From contig NZ_CP012333.1 in assembly GCF_001263205.1 (NCBI RefSeq), positions 1,798,001-1,862,000 of the forward strand: DNA of 64,000 nt, written 5' to 3'. The notes under the pieces were generated by a model. It did no database searches. It saw only the letters and a list, made by a program, of their open reading frames with translations, and was not told where the DNA came from. The translations under genes were made by a program, and so were the position numbers. Shown here piece after piece: positions 1 through 8,255 of the stretch. The first letter of the stretch is position 1. Every line of letters starts with the position of its first letter. The stretch is from Labilithrix luteola. Its GTDB lineage: Bacteria; Myxococcota_A; Polyangia; Polyangiales; Polyangiaceae.

Positions 1-336
1 TCGCGGTACGAAGAACTCACAGCCGACGTTGCTGCGGTTCCATTTTGCCGACTCGCACGCCGATACGCACGTGAGGCCACCGCAGCCTTTGTCGTCCGCG
101 CAGGTCTCGACGAGCTGTTCGCGACAGTCGAGGATGCGGCGCAGATCGTCCGAGCAGTGGTTTGGGCAAGCTCCGGATCCGGCTTCGGAAGCCCCATGGT
201 CGATCGCTGCCCCGCCATCGCGGCCGGCAGCGTCTGGGTCTTCGAAGCGGTTCGCGTCGGCGCTCGAACAGTGCGCGGTAAAGACGACGGCTCCGAGCAA
301 ACACGTTCCAATCGCGAATTCCAGGATAGTACGCAT
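1..336 (-). CDS. IgGFc-binding-like lipoprotein, N-terminal part (truncated by window edge)
   Basis: 112 codons are visible, starting at an ATG at 336 and running off the left edge. Residues 1-20 form a hydrophobic signal sequence ending at a Cys (FTAHCSS); His at -1 makes the lipobox atypical. A D/G-rich linker follows, then a Cys-rich segment with CPNHC, DCR, ETC, GCGGLTC and SACE, ending in NVGCEFFVP. That Cys pattern followed by VGC(D/E)F(F/Y) resembles the N-terminus of the large secreted IgGFc-binding-type proteins of myxobacteria. The start lies 10 nt after the stop of the upstream lipoprotein gene, so it is probably the last visible gene of the sigma-factor operon. Function unknown; family assignment is from memory of the pattern. 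Confidence 0.6.
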   Translation of the reverse strand, partial: MRTILEFAIGTCLLGAVVFTAHCSSADANRFEDPDAAGRDGGAAIDHGASEAGSGACPNHCSDDLRRILDCREQLVETCADDKGCGGLTCVSACESAKWNRSNVGCEFFVPR

Positions 337-346
337 CAAGCCCTCG

Positions 347-1729
347 TCACTTGATCGCGATACGCCGCACGTTCGTCCGGCCTTGCACGAGCTCAGGGTT
401 CCCGTTTACGGACTCGGGCTCGACTTCATCGAGCCAGTAGACGAAGTGATCGTCGACGACCGGCCAGCTCATGTGTTCGACGATGATGCGGCCTTCCGCT
501 GGGGAAGGCGTAAGCTGGGTTCTTTGCTGGAGCGCTGTCGCCAAAGGCACCGCGCGCGCATCGTCGGCCGGGCCCAAATGGAGCATCACCAGCGCGTTGG
601 CATTCTGCTCGAAGCTCCAATAGTAGCCATTCGTGAAATAGATATTGCTACCGTTCGTCGCAACCCCCGTCACGGGTGAATACGAGTTCTGAAACAGGAC
701 GGAGGTCTTCGCGGGCGACTTCGTCCAACGGAGCAAGCGATGCTCGCCGTAGACGTCGGGAGCCGAATAGAACATGCCGCTCGACCAGATCACTCCGTCG
801 TCCAAGGGAGCGAGACCCGTCACGCGTATCGTCGTCCCGATGAGCGTGGCGATCTTCGTCGTGAGGTCGACGTGAACGATATCCACGGGAGTAATCGGCG
901 GATACGTGCTCTTTGCGACGTAGAGGTCGTTGCCCCGAATGGCGAGATGACCCGCCGAAAAGTCGAGGAATGGCTCGAACGGACCGTCGGGCAGCGTCAT
1001 CCGGGAAATGCCCCCCGGTCCGCCAACGTAGAGATGCGTTGCGGTGGCCGCGAACGCGAACGCTGCCTGCTGGGAGATCTGGTGTACGTCGCCGCCCGTC
1101 TTCGGCAAGCGGAAGACTCCGACAGGATATCCAAAGTAGACATCGTCCCCCGCCACGATTGCAGCGGTGGGTTCGTTGTCCGAGTTCATCCACGTCAGGT
1201 CCACGAGACGCGTGAACGTCGGGTGTTGAGATTTCTCCGCACGCTCGATCGCGTAGTACTTTTCGCTTCGCCCGAAGACGTAGAGCGCCTGATCATCGCC
1301 GAAGAGCACCGTCGATCGGTAGAGCGAGAGGGGAAACGTCTCCGCGGTTCGGCACACGCCAGCCAAGCAAACGGGGCCTATTCCACCATCGACAGGCGGA
1401 CCACACAGGTGGCCGCACGTTCCACAGTTCGCGTCATCGCTCTGGAGATCCACGCACGCGTTCGCGCAGATCGTGTTCTGACTCACTGGACAACGACACA
1501 CGCCGTTTTCGCAGAAGGAGGACGCGGGGCAGCTATCACACGCGTTCGTGTTCTCGGTGGGCGTGCTCGCGTCCTGGTTCGTGTCGGGCGGCGCCAAAGC
1601 GGGCGGCTTCTCTCCCGGATCGACACCGAGGATCCGGAGATTGTCGTCCGAGGTCGCGCAACCTACGGCTATCGCGACCAGAACCGTGGAGAAGAGAGTT
1701 ACCGGCCGGGCAACCGAGCGATGATTCAT
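347..1729 (-). CDS. Cys-rich beta-propeller-like lipoprotein
   Basis: 460 aa. The start at 1729 is chosen because its ATG overlaps the upstream stop as ATGA; an in-frame ATG at 1756 would overlap more. The signal peptide ends in a good lipobox (AVGC). Residues 45-125 carry a Cys-rich module (CDSCPASSFC, CVDLQSDDANCGTCGHLC) of the kind common in myxobacterial surface lipoproteins. The remainder has repeating short beta-strand blocks with DDQALYVFG, GDDVYFGY, GNDLYVAK, DDHFVYWLD, which look like a DUF5050-type propeller. Exported, presumably attached to the envelope. Its place behind an ECF sigma/anti-sigma pair suggests it is a sensor part or a regulon member. No enzyme motif seen. Confidence 0.75.
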   Translation of the reverse strand: MNHRSVARPVTLFSTVLVAIAVGCATSDDNLRILGVDPGEKPPALAPPDTNQDASTPTENTNACDSCPASSFCENGVCRCPVSQNTICANACVDLQSDDANCGTCGHLCGPPVDGGIGPVCLAGVCRTAETFPLSLYRSTVLFGDDQALYVFGRSEKYYAIERAEKSQHPTFTRLVDLTWMNSDNEPTAAIVAGDDVYFGYPVGVFRLPKTGGDVHQISQQAAFAFAATATHLYVGGPGGISRMTLPDGPFEPFLDFSAGHLAIRGNDLYVAKSTYPPITPVDIVHVDLTTKIATLIGTTIRVTGLAPLDDGVIWSSGMFYSAPDVYGEHRLLRWTKSPAKTSVLFQNSYSPVTGVATNGSNIYFTNGYYWSFEQNANALVMLHLGPADDARAVPLATALQQRTQLTPSPAEGRIIVEHMSWPVVDDHFVYWLDEVEPESVNGNPELVQGRTNVRRIAIK

Positions 1730-2436
1730 TCTGCACCTTGCTTGTCGGCCGCACAACTCGACGACAGGCGCGCGTTCAAAGGCGAGCTCGGACGGTTGGC
1801 CGTGAAACGACGCGCCTCCGATCGAGCCAGATCTCTCCGCCCCAGATCGCAGAGCACGAGGACCTTCTGCACGCGCCGTTCGTCCGCAAGAAAGCCCTTC
1901 GGAAAGCGACGCTCATGCTCTTCGACGAACGAGAGGGCGCTTTCGTGATTCGACGCTCGGGACGCCTCACTGGCCCCGCGGAGAAGCCGAATCTCCTCCG
2001 CGAGCGAGGAGTCCGGGGCCGCGCTCGGCCCAGGGACGGTTCGCGCATTACGCGGTGTGCTGCTCGGCACGATCGTCGGCAATGCGTCGACGCTTATCGT
2101 CGGGGTCGCGGGCTCTGCAGGTGGAATCGGTGACTCGGTCGGGACCGTACGCTCCACCGACTTCATCGCGGGGACAGGGGTAGGCTCGACGCGCGTCTGC
2201 CGAGTGATCGCGCCGGCGCCCACGAAGAGCACGCCCGCGGCGACCAGCCCGAGGCCCCAGCGGCCGAGGCCGGAGCGGCCCAACCGCGACTGCCCACGAC
2301 TCGCGGACGACACCGAGGCAGCGCGAAGCTTGGCGAGAACTCGCTCGTAGTCCTCGTCGCCCGGTGAGTAGGCATCCTGCGTCTCTTCGACCAACGCACG
2401 GACCAAGTCCTCTCCTGACTTCACCTCGACCTCCAA
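1726..2436 (-). CDS. Single-TM anti-sigma-like protein
   Basis: 236 aa. A cytoplasmic N-terminal helix-rich part (residues 1-50) is followed by a TM segment around 58-80 (GLGLVAAGVLFVGAGAI), a Pro/Thr-rich periplasmic linker and a C-terminal helical part (about 145-230) reminiscent of a TPR/YbgF-like repeat (HESALSFVEEHERRFPKG). It overlaps the sigma gene by 16 nt upstream and the lipoprotein gene by ATGA downstream, so the three are translationally coupled. A small TM protein directly after an ECF sigma gene is normally its anti-sigma factor. No HxxxCxxC zinc anti-sigma motif is present, so the role rests on context. Confidence 0.65.
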   Translation of the reverse strand: MEVEVKSGEDLVRALVEETQDAYSPGDEDYERVLAKLRAASVSSASRGQSRLGRSGLGRWGLGLVAAGVLFVGAGAITRQTRVEPTPVPAMKSVERTVPTESPIPPAEPATPTISVDALPTIVPSSTPRNARTVPGPSAAPDSSLAEEIRLLRGASEASRASNHESALSFVEEHERRFPKGFLADERRVQKVLVLCDLGRRDLARSEARRFTANRPSSPLNARLSSSCAADKQGAE

Positions 2437-3026
2437 CCTTCTTGCGCCTGGATTCGATGCGCTGCTTCCGCGAGCTTCGTTCTCGCAAGGCGTAGCCTCG
2501 ACGCCGCTGTGTTGGGGGGAATCCCAAGTATTTGCCCGATCTCACGGAGCTTCTTCTGCTCGATCTCTGCGAGGACGAAGACCGCGCGCTGCTCGTCGTT
2601 CAAAAGCGCGAGCAGCCTCTCCAGAAGCCGCACCGCTTCCCTCCTGTCCGTGCTGGAGGTCGGGCCCGGGGCGCTCGCGTCCGGCAAGTCATCCACCGCG
2701 TTCGTGTTCTCGCGGCTCGATTTCAACCGTCTTCTGTGCCGGCGGACGACGTTGTAGAGGACACCGAAGAGGAACGAGCGGACATCGGCCGGGCTCTTGG
2801 CATCGAGCAGGTCGCGCGCGACGAGGAACGCCTCCTGCACCACGTCGTCGGCGTCGACCTCACTCACGCCGAGACGGCGGGCGCTCTTCCAGACGTACGC
2901 GAAATGCTGCCGGTAGTGATGTTCGAGCCGCGCGTCCGTCATGGGCGACGAGTGGAGGTTGCAGACGAGCGCCGACGCGTTGCCCATGCTCGGCCCATTG
3001 GCCAGCGAGCAACCGCTTTTCGTCAC
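2421..3026 (-). CDS. ECF-family RNA polymerase sigma factor
   Basis: Up to 201 aa; later ATGs at 2987 and 2942 are alternatives, and 2942 (MTDARLEHHYRQHF) begins right at the conserved region, so the true N-terminus may be there. Region 2 is seen as HYRQHFAYVWKSARRLGV and DADDVVQEAFLVARD with SFLFGVLYNVVRRHRR. Region 4 is seen as LLALLNDEQRAVFVLAEIE...LREIGQILGIPPNTAASRLRLARTKL, the helix-turn-helix that reads the -35 element. Group 4 (ECF) sigma factors direct RNA polymerase to envelope- or stress-response promoters. It lies 7 nt after the upstream barrel-like gene and overlaps the TM anti-sigma-like gene. Confidence 0.9.
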   Translation of the reverse strand: MTKSGCSLANGPSMGNASALVCNLHSSPMTDARLEHHYRQHFAYVWKSARRLGVSEVDADDVVQEAFLVARDLLDAKSPADVRSFLFGVLYNVVRRHRRRLKSSRENTNAVDDLPDASAPGPTSSTDRREAVRLLERLLALLNDEQRAVFVLAEIEQKKLREIGQILGIPPNTAASRLRLARTKLAEAAHRIQAQEGWRSR

Positions 3027-3033
3027 TCGATTG

Positions 3034-4113
3034 TCAGAAAATCGTGACCTCGATCGCGAGGGTTACACGCACGCCCAACGAGACGCTGTGAACTCGGTAC
3101 GCCACGTCGCCGATCTGGAGGCCGTATTGCGGGGCCTCGAGTGGGAGAGTCCCATAGACGCTCTCGACGAAGTGGATCGACGGACTCAGCCTTTCGCGTC
3201 CAAGCAGGCCCGCGCCGACTGCGAACCAACGTGCTTCGTCGGAGCGCCGCTCGGCCGTGCCGAACCCTGACGCGCGCGCGGTGGTGAAATCGAGGCCGGC
3301 GCAGGGACCGACCTGCATCACCCCCAAAGAGATTGGAAGGAAGCATCCGCGCGCGACGGCGCCGGCAGAGCTCACTCGAATCCCGTACGCAGGACGCTCT
3401 TCGATGGTCATTTGAACGGGCGTCGAGGCGATGACTCCGACGTCCAGGCGCAGCTTGTCGCGGAATGACACGTAAATTCCCGCGAGTGCTCCGGTCGTGG
3501 GACGCCCGAACGTTGCGAGCTCGATGGTTGGCCCGATCCCCACCCCCAACATGAAGCTCTGCCTTTCCGTCGGCCTCGGCCTGCGCACCTCCGCCCGCGG
3601 CGGCCCCGGCGTTGCCGGCGGCGCCCCCGGAGATGGCATCGTGGGCGTCGGCGTCCGTGTCGGCTGGGAGGGTGCGTCGTCAGGCGGTTCTGAAGCCTCT
3701 TCCCCACTCGGGGCGAGGGGTTCGCTCCGGAGGGCCATCGCGGGATCGATGGCGAGGGCCACCATCACGACCGCCGCCGCGGTGACCACCTCACACGACG
3801 GGTCCTTGACCGTGCGCTTGCTATCGAGGTTCCCCGAGCGAATCCCGAGCGACAAGACGAAGCTGCCCGATGGATCGCGACGAACGCGCCCCCGGGCGTG
3901 AACCTTCACCGCGGCGCGCGAATCGCCGAGGGCCCGTGAAAGCTGCTCGAGGAGAGCCTCACGGCTGGGACATGACGTCGGTGCATCCCAAGCGAGCTCC
4001 AAAGACTCGAGGGCTGCTCCCTCGTCGGCGCGCGCAGCGCGAGGGCTCGATAGGATCACCTGAGAGGCGACCAGCATCGAGAGCGCGCAGGTAAGCCTTC
4101 GCCAGCGGCGCAC
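3034..4113 (-). CDS. Secreted, probably outer-membrane protein of unknown function
   Basis: 359 aa. A signal peptide (residues 1-29, ending ARADE) is followed by an alpha/beta segment with SCPSREALLEQLSRALGD, a hydrophobic stretch near 112-127, a Pro/Thr-rich linker (135-175) and a C-terminal half of alternating strands (FMLGVGIGPTIELATFGRP, LRLDVGVIAS, VSLGVRVTLAIEVTIF) ending in a terminal aromatic, as in outer-membrane barrels. This architecture occurs repeatedly beside ECF sigma genes in myxobacteria. First gene of the minus-strand operon, 7 nt before the sigma gene. Function not known. Confidence 0.65.
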   Translation of the reverse strand: MRRWRRLTCALSMLVASQVILSSPRAARADEGAALESLELAWDAPTSCPSREALLEQLSRALGDSRAAVKVHARGRVRRDPSGSFVLSLGIRSGNLDSKRTVKDPSCEVVTAAAVVMVALAIDPAMALRSEPLAPSGEEASEPPDDAPSQPTRTPTPTMPSPGAPPATPGPPRAEVRRPRPTERQSFMLGVGIGPTIELATFGRPTTGALAGIYVSFRDKLRLDVGVIASTPVQMTIEERPAYGIRVSSAGAVARGCFLPISLGVMQVGPCAGLDFTTARASGFGTAERRSDEARWFAVGAGLLGRERLSPSIHFVESVYGTLPLEAPQYGLQIGDVAYRVHSVSLGVRVTLAIEVTIF

Positions 4114-4205
4114 ACGACACCTTCGGTCGTCAGCTTACACACGCAGGCCGCGCTCCGAAGTGAAATCCGACGGCGAGCTAGGCGCCGCTGGGGCTCGCGC
4201 CGCGA

Positions 4206-4655
4206 TCAGGTCAACGGATCGTCCCCCATCCAAATGCGGGGGCCGGGCCCGAGCTTCGATGCGCAGTCGCCGGGATTGGACAGCTTGCATTGTTCGAAGG
4301 AGAGGCAGCCACACCCGATGCAAGCGGTGAGACCGACCTTCAGACGCTCGAGCTCGGCGATCCGCTGGTCGATCCTCGAAGTCCACGTGCTCGATAGGCG
4401 CGCCCACTCGCGACGGCTCGGGGCGTAGGGGTCAGTGAGCTTCGCGAGCTCCACGCCAATCTCCTCGAGCGTCAGCCCAAGGCGCTGCGCAAACACGATG
4501 AACGCGATTCGCCGCAGGACGGGGCGCGGATAACGCCGGTGGCCAGAGCCCGCTCGCACGGACGAGATCAGCCCCTTCTCTTCGTAGAAGCGGAGGGCCG
4601 AGGAGGCGACGCCGCTGCGACGCGAGACATCGCTGATCGTGAGCAACGTGTTCAT
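4206..4655 (-). CDS. soxR: Redox-sensing MerR-family activator SoxR
   Basis: 149 aa from the ATG at 4655 (MNTLLTISDVSRRSGVASSA); the open frame continues upstream, but this is where homology begins. A MerR-type winged HTH (residues 3-70, SALRFYEEKGLI, HRRYPR, LRRIAFI) is followed by a dimerisation helix and the diagnostic [2Fe-2S] cluster motif C-x2-C-x-C-x5-C (CIGCGCLSFEQC) then NPGD. SoxR senses redox-cycling compounds by cluster oxidation and activates promoters with over-long spacers. Outside enterics it usually controls oxidoreductases and efflux pumps directly. It diverges from an SDR gene whose promoter carries a matching operator at 4681-4711. Confidence 0.93.
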   Translation of the reverse strand: MNTLLTISDVSRRSGVASSALRFYEEKGLISSVRAGSGHRRYPRPVLRRIAFIVFAQRLGLTLEEIGVELAKLTDPYAPSRREWARLSSTWTSRIDQRIAELERLKVGLTACIGCGCLSFEQCKLSNPGDCASKLGPGPRIWMGDDPLT

Positions 4656-4680
4656 TCGCAAAGAAAAGCACATACGCCCA

Positions 4681-4711
4681 TTGACTTCAAGTTCACTTGA
4701 ACTTGTAGGTT
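4681..4711 (+). promoter_or_regulatory. SoxR-type promoter/operator with 19-bp spacer
   Basis: TTGACT (4681-4686) and TAGGTT (4706-4711) are separated by 19 bp. A perfect 7-bp-arm dyad, TTCAAGT-TC-ACTTGAA (4686-4701), occupies the spacer. The 19-bp spacer and the core are those expected of MerR/SoxR sites (classic SoxR box CCTCAAGTTAACTTGAGG). The promoter reads toward the SDR gene at 4761 and lies 25 bp upstream of the soxR start, so it may also autoregulate soxR. Confidence 0.85.
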
Positions 4712-4760
4712 CCTCTGTATCCCAGCGCGACTGCCGTCGGCGGGTAACAGGAGACGTTCG

Positions 4761-5657
4761 ATGACCATCACTGATCGACACGCGCACGCTCGGAAAATCC
4801 TCGTCACCGGCGCGACGGGCCACGTCGGACGACATGTCGTGAGCGAGCTACGCGACGCTGGCGCTCACGTCCGTGCTCTCGTCCGTAACCCCGACCGCGC
4901 GAACATTGCCGATGGCGTCGAGCTCGTCCGCGGCGACCTCTCCGTTCCCGAGAGCTTGGAGGCAGGCCTCGAAGGTGTCGACGCCGTCTTCTTGGTATGG
5001 CCATTCCTCACGGTCGAAGCGGCTCCCGCGGTCCTCGAGACCATTGCCAAGCACACCCGGCGGCTCGTCTATCTGTCCGCCGCCTCCGTAAGCGACGAGC
5101 GTGAGGAGCGCGATCGTCCCCAGGATGACGCCAAGCGGCCGCCCCTCTTCCACACCGACATGGAGCGCTTGATTGCGGCTTCCGGATTGGAGTGGACGTT
5201 TCTGCGTCCCACCGGATTCGCGACGAACACGCTCGGTTGGGCTCCGATGATCCGCGCAGAGAGCGTCGTCCGCTGGCCTTTCGGAAAAGCCACGCGATCA
5301 CTGATCCACGAACGGGACATCGCGGCCGTCGCGGCTCGGGCGCTGACCAGTGATGGCCACGTGGGCCAAAGGTACGTCCTCACCGGACCGCGAGCGCTGA
5401 CGCAGATCGAACAAGCGCAGGTCATCGGCGAAGCGATCGGACGCTCCGTGCGCTACGAGGACCTGTTTCCCGACGAGGCGCGGAGAGTGTTGCTCGCTGC
5501 GTGGGGCAATCCGGACTTCGTGGAAGCCGCAATCGAAGGTTGGGGGCAGATGGTCTCTCAACCCGAAGCAGTGACGTCGACGGTGGAACAGATCACCGGC
5601 ATCCCCGCACGTACGTTTCATGAGTGGGCGGTCGAGCACGCCGCCGACTTCCGTTGA
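4761..5657 (+). CDS. NmrA-like NAD(P)-binding atypical SDR
   Basis: 298 aa. The N-terminal Rossmann nucleotide-binding motif GATGHVGRHV starts near residue 18, with beta strands VRALVRN and VELVRGDL. The segment VFLVWPFLT and the C-terminal HEWAVEHAADF are typical of NmrA/azoreductase-like SDRs that use NAD(P)H either as sensors or as quinone/azo reductases. The classical YxxxK pair is absent, as expected for NmrA-type members. It is the first gene downstream of the SoxR promoter and lies 16 nt before a second SDR, so both are predicted to be induced by redox-active compounds. Confidence 0.85.
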   Translation: MTITDRHAHARKILVTGATGHVGRHVVSELRDAGAHVRALVRNPDRANIADGVELVRGDLSVPESLEAGLEGVDAVFLVWPFLTVEAAPAVLETIAKHTRRLVYLSAASVSDEREERDRPQDDAKRPPLFHTDMERLIAASGLEWTFLRPTGFATNTLGWAPMIRAESVVRWPFGKATRSLIHERDIAAVAARALTSDGHVGQRYVLTGPRALTQIEQAQVIGEAIGRSVRYEDLFPDEARRVLLAAWGNPDFVEAAIEGWGQMVSQPEAVTSTVEQITGIPARTFHEWAVEHAADFR

Positions 5658-5673
5658 ATCGAGGCGAGATCCA

Positions 5674-6408
5674 ATGAAGAAGCTCGAAAACAAGACGGTG
5701 CTCATCACCGGCGGGACGACCGGGATCGGTTTCGAAGCCGCGAAACTGTTCGCGTTGGAAGGTGCGAAGGTCACGGTGACGGGGTCGAACCCGGCAACGT
5801 TGGACCATGCGCGCTCCGCGCTGGACGGCATTGCCGACGTCATCGCGTCGGATGCTGGAGTCTCTGCCGACATCGAGAAACTCGCGCGCGAAATCCAGGC
5901 CAAATATGGTGCGCTCGACGTGCTGTTCCTCAACGCAGGAATCACGCGCTACGGGCTCATCACATCGATGGATGAGGCCGCACTCGACGAATCGTTTCGC
6001 GTGAATTTCAAGGGTCCCTGGCTCGCGCTCAAGCACTTCACGCCAATCATGCGGAGAGGAGGGAGCGTCGTGTTCAACACCTCTTGCACGAACCAACAGG
6101 GGACCCCCTACACGAGCGTCTACGCCGCCACGAAGGCGGCGCTTCGTTCACTCGCCCGAACGGCGGCGGCAGAGCTCGCCGAATCCGGTATCCGTGTGAA
6201 CGCGCTGAGTCCTGGTCCTACGGATACGCCCATCCATGCGAAGAGCGGCATTGGAGACGCGGTTCGAAGCGTGATTTCTCGCATTCCTCTCAAACGTTTG
6301 GGCACCGCCGAAGAGATGGCGAAGGCGGCGCTCTTCCTCGCGTCGGACGACTCGTCGTTCATGACGGGCGAGGAGATCGTGGTCGACGGCGGAATGACCC
6401 GCGTGTGA
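5674..6408 (+). CDS. Classical short-chain dehydrogenase/reductase
   Basis: 244 aa from the ATG at 5674, preceded by GAGGCGAG. Cofactor motif TGGTTGIG near residues 12-19, NAG motif (LFLNAGITRYG), catalytic Ser (NTSCTNQQG region) and YxxxK (VYAATKAAL), plus the FabG-like C-terminal SSFMTGEEIVVDGGMTRV. It reduces a ketone or oxidises an alcohol with NAD(P)H; substrate unknown. Second gene of the SoxR-controlled operon (16-nt gap). A quinone-reductase or aldehyde-detoxification role is inferred from the regulator only. Confidence 0.88.
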   Translation: MKKLENKTVLITGGTTGIGFEAAKLFALEGAKVTVTGSNPATLDHARSALDGIADVIASDAGVSADIEKLAREIQAKYGALDVLFLNAGITRYGLITSMDEAALDESFRVNFKGPWLALKHFTPIMRRGGSVVFNTSCTNQQGTPYTSVYAATKAALRSLARTAAAELAESGIRVNALSPGPTDTPIHAKSGIGDAVRSVISRIPLKRLGTAEEMAKAALFLASDDSSFMTGEEIVVDGGMTRV

Positions 6409-6420
6409 CGCCATCCCCCG

Positions 6421-7509
6421 TCAGCGGTGCGGAGCTGACTTCGCCGCCCGTCGAAGGCCGCCGACGGGCAGTCCGCTCGGTACGCCGGTCGGAATCCGAT
6501 CGTCGAACTCCTTGTCCGCCAGGGCTTCGAAGAACGCGGTCACGTCGTTGCGCGCACTTCCGTGGATGCCACTCACCTCGCCGAGCGCCGGATCGAGGTC
6601 GCGATCCACCGAGTCGTAGAACTCGTACACGGCATCGAGCGTGGCGAGTGACCCATCGTGCATGTAAGGCGCCGTTCGCGTTGCGTTGCGTAGCGAAGGG
6701 GTACGAAAACGGCCGCGTCCATCGCCTCGATCGACGGCACCACGATGCGGCGTTCCGGCGCCAAGCGCGTGGAGTTCGAAGTCCGAGAACATCGGCCCGC
6801 CATGGCACGTGGCGCATCCGGCGGAGACGAAGCTCGAGAGCCCTCGCTTCTGAGCGCTCGAAAGGGCCCCGGAATCGCCGCGAGCGTAGCGATCGAAGGC
6901 GCTCGAACCGATCGACAGCCCCCGCTCGAACGAGGCGATGGCCATGACGATGCGCTCTTCGGTGATCTCACGGGTGCCGAACGCCGTCTCGAAGCGGTCC
7001 TGGTAGGCAGGAATGGCCGCGAGCCTTCGCGAAAGCTCGCCCCCCACGTCGCCATCGATGAGCATCGTCCCGCGCATCTCGCCTTCGGCATGAAGTGGCC
7101 CACGCGCTTGAGCCTCGAGGGATCGCGCTCGGTTGTCCCAAAACATCGGCGCGTCCTCCGGTGGGACCAAGTGCCCTTCGCCCCGCAGTCCATTCCATGT
7201 CGCGAGGAGCACCGTGGGTGTGTTGCGCCTGAGCTCCACGTTGCCGGTGCCTCGGGCGAGGCGCGCCCCGTCGGTGTACGCGAACGCGGGATCGTGGCAG
7301 CTCGCGCACGAGACATCGCGCTCTCCCGACAGCAAGGGATCCCAAAACAGGAGTCGTCCGAGCTCGCGCTTTTCCTCCGTTAGGGGATTCGAGGCAGGAG
7401 CGTTCACGCGTCGAGGGATGGGCTCGAGTGCATTCACCCCGCGCGGGGCGACCGGCTCGGAACAGGCGGTTGTGAGCGCGAGTGAAAGCACGAGTCCGAA
7501 GACGCGCAT
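6421..7509 (-). CDS. Di-haem cytochrome c peroxidase/MauG-family lipoprotein
   Basis: About 362 aa from the ATG at 7509, chosen because MRVFGLVLSLALTTAC is a clean lipoprotein signal; ATGs at 7560 and 7590 are alternatives. Two c-type haem sites, CASCH (N-terminal domain) and CATCH (C-terminal domain), the family block FWDNRARSLEAQARGPL, and RFRTPSLRNATRTAPYMHDGS carrying the distal Met and His. Bacterial CCPs reduce H2O2 with electrons from periplasmic cytochromes; MauG relatives oxidise protein residues. Monocistronic, convergent with the SDR operon (12-nt gap). Confidence 0.88.
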   Translation of the reverse strand: MRVFGLVLSLALTTACSEPVAPRGVNALEPIPRRVNAPASNPLTEEKRELGRLLFWDPLLSGERDVSCASCHDPAFAYTDGARLARGTGNVELRRNTPTVLLATWNGLRGEGHLVPPEDAPMFWDNRARSLEAQARGPLHAEGEMRGTMLIDGDVGGELSRRLAAIPAYQDRFETAFGTREITEERIVMAIASFERGLSIGSSAFDRYARGDSGALSSAQKRGLSSFVSAGCATCHGGPMFSDFELHALGAGTPHRGAVDRGDGRGRFRTPSLRNATRTAPYMHDGSLATLDAVYEFYDSVDRDLDPALGEVSGIHGSARNDVTAFFEALADKEFDDRIPTGVPSGLPVGGLRRAAKSAPHR

Positions 7510-7672
7510 CTCGCGAGCCACGGCGAGGCCTGCGAGGAGGAGATGGCGCAACAGGTTCATGCGTCGACTTTGAGCCATGCGCGCACGCATCGAAAGACGA
7601 AGGATCGCAACCGATCACTGCATTCATGCAACGCCGACGTCACCAACTTTTGCGTCTCGCCGTCCGCTCGAG

Positions 7673-8245
7673 TTATCCCGAACGGTGAGCCACGAGGAGC
7701 GCGAGTGCCTCTCGCAGCGCTTCGTTCACCTTTTCCGCGCGGCGCCGATCGTCCATGAAGTCGAGGTGCTGCAGTCCTACGAACGCTGCATATTCGATCT
7801 CGGCGAGCACGCGTGGGTTGCGATGTTTCGCCGCGCGGTGGAGCTGGGCGACATACTCCAGGCGGCGTTCATCCACGCGTGACACGGCCTCGCGCGCTCG
7901 CGCGTCGTGGAGTGCCCACGCGCGAACCGCCCGATCGAGACGATGGTCGAGGCCGAGAACGACGTCGTCGAGCCGCGCCGCCTTGCCTGGCAGGCTCGCT
8001 TCGCGTGACGACACCGCGATCGGCTGCTCCGTGAGATCGGCCTCCCATTGCTGTAGGAGCGCAGCGAGATAGGCCTCCAGATCGACGAAGTGATGATAGA
8101 AAGACCCTTTGGTTTTCTCGAGAAGGAGGCAAATCCGTTCGATGGTCAGGGCCTGATACCCCTGATCGCGAAGCACGGAGAGTCCTGCGAGACACCAGTC
8201 TTTCCGAGAAACCCGCTTGCTCTTCACGGCGCTCGTGGTGCTCAT
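7673..8245 (-). CDS. TetR-family transcriptional regulator
   Basis: 190 aa. N-terminal TetR HTH (residues 13-60): GLSVLRDQGYQALTIERICLLL followed by KTKGSFYHHFVDLEAYLAAL, the GSFYHHF signature. The C-terminal helical ligand domain has no specific match. It follows the PNPOx-like gene by 10 nt, so the two form an operon. A 17-bp palindrome sits at the upstream end of that operon (8831-8847) and is the likely autoregulatory operator. Confidence 0.9.
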   Translation of the reverse strand: MSTTSAVKSKRVSRKDWCLAGLSVLRDQGYQALTIERICLLLEKTKGSFYHHFVDLEAYLAALLQQWEADLTEQPIAVSSREASLPGKAARLDDVVLGLDHRLDRAVRAWALHDARAREAVSRVDERRLEYVAQLHRAAKHRNPRVLAEIEYAAFVGLQHLDFMDDRRRAEKVNEALREALALLVAHRSG

Positions 8246-8255
8246 CGCCAGAGCC

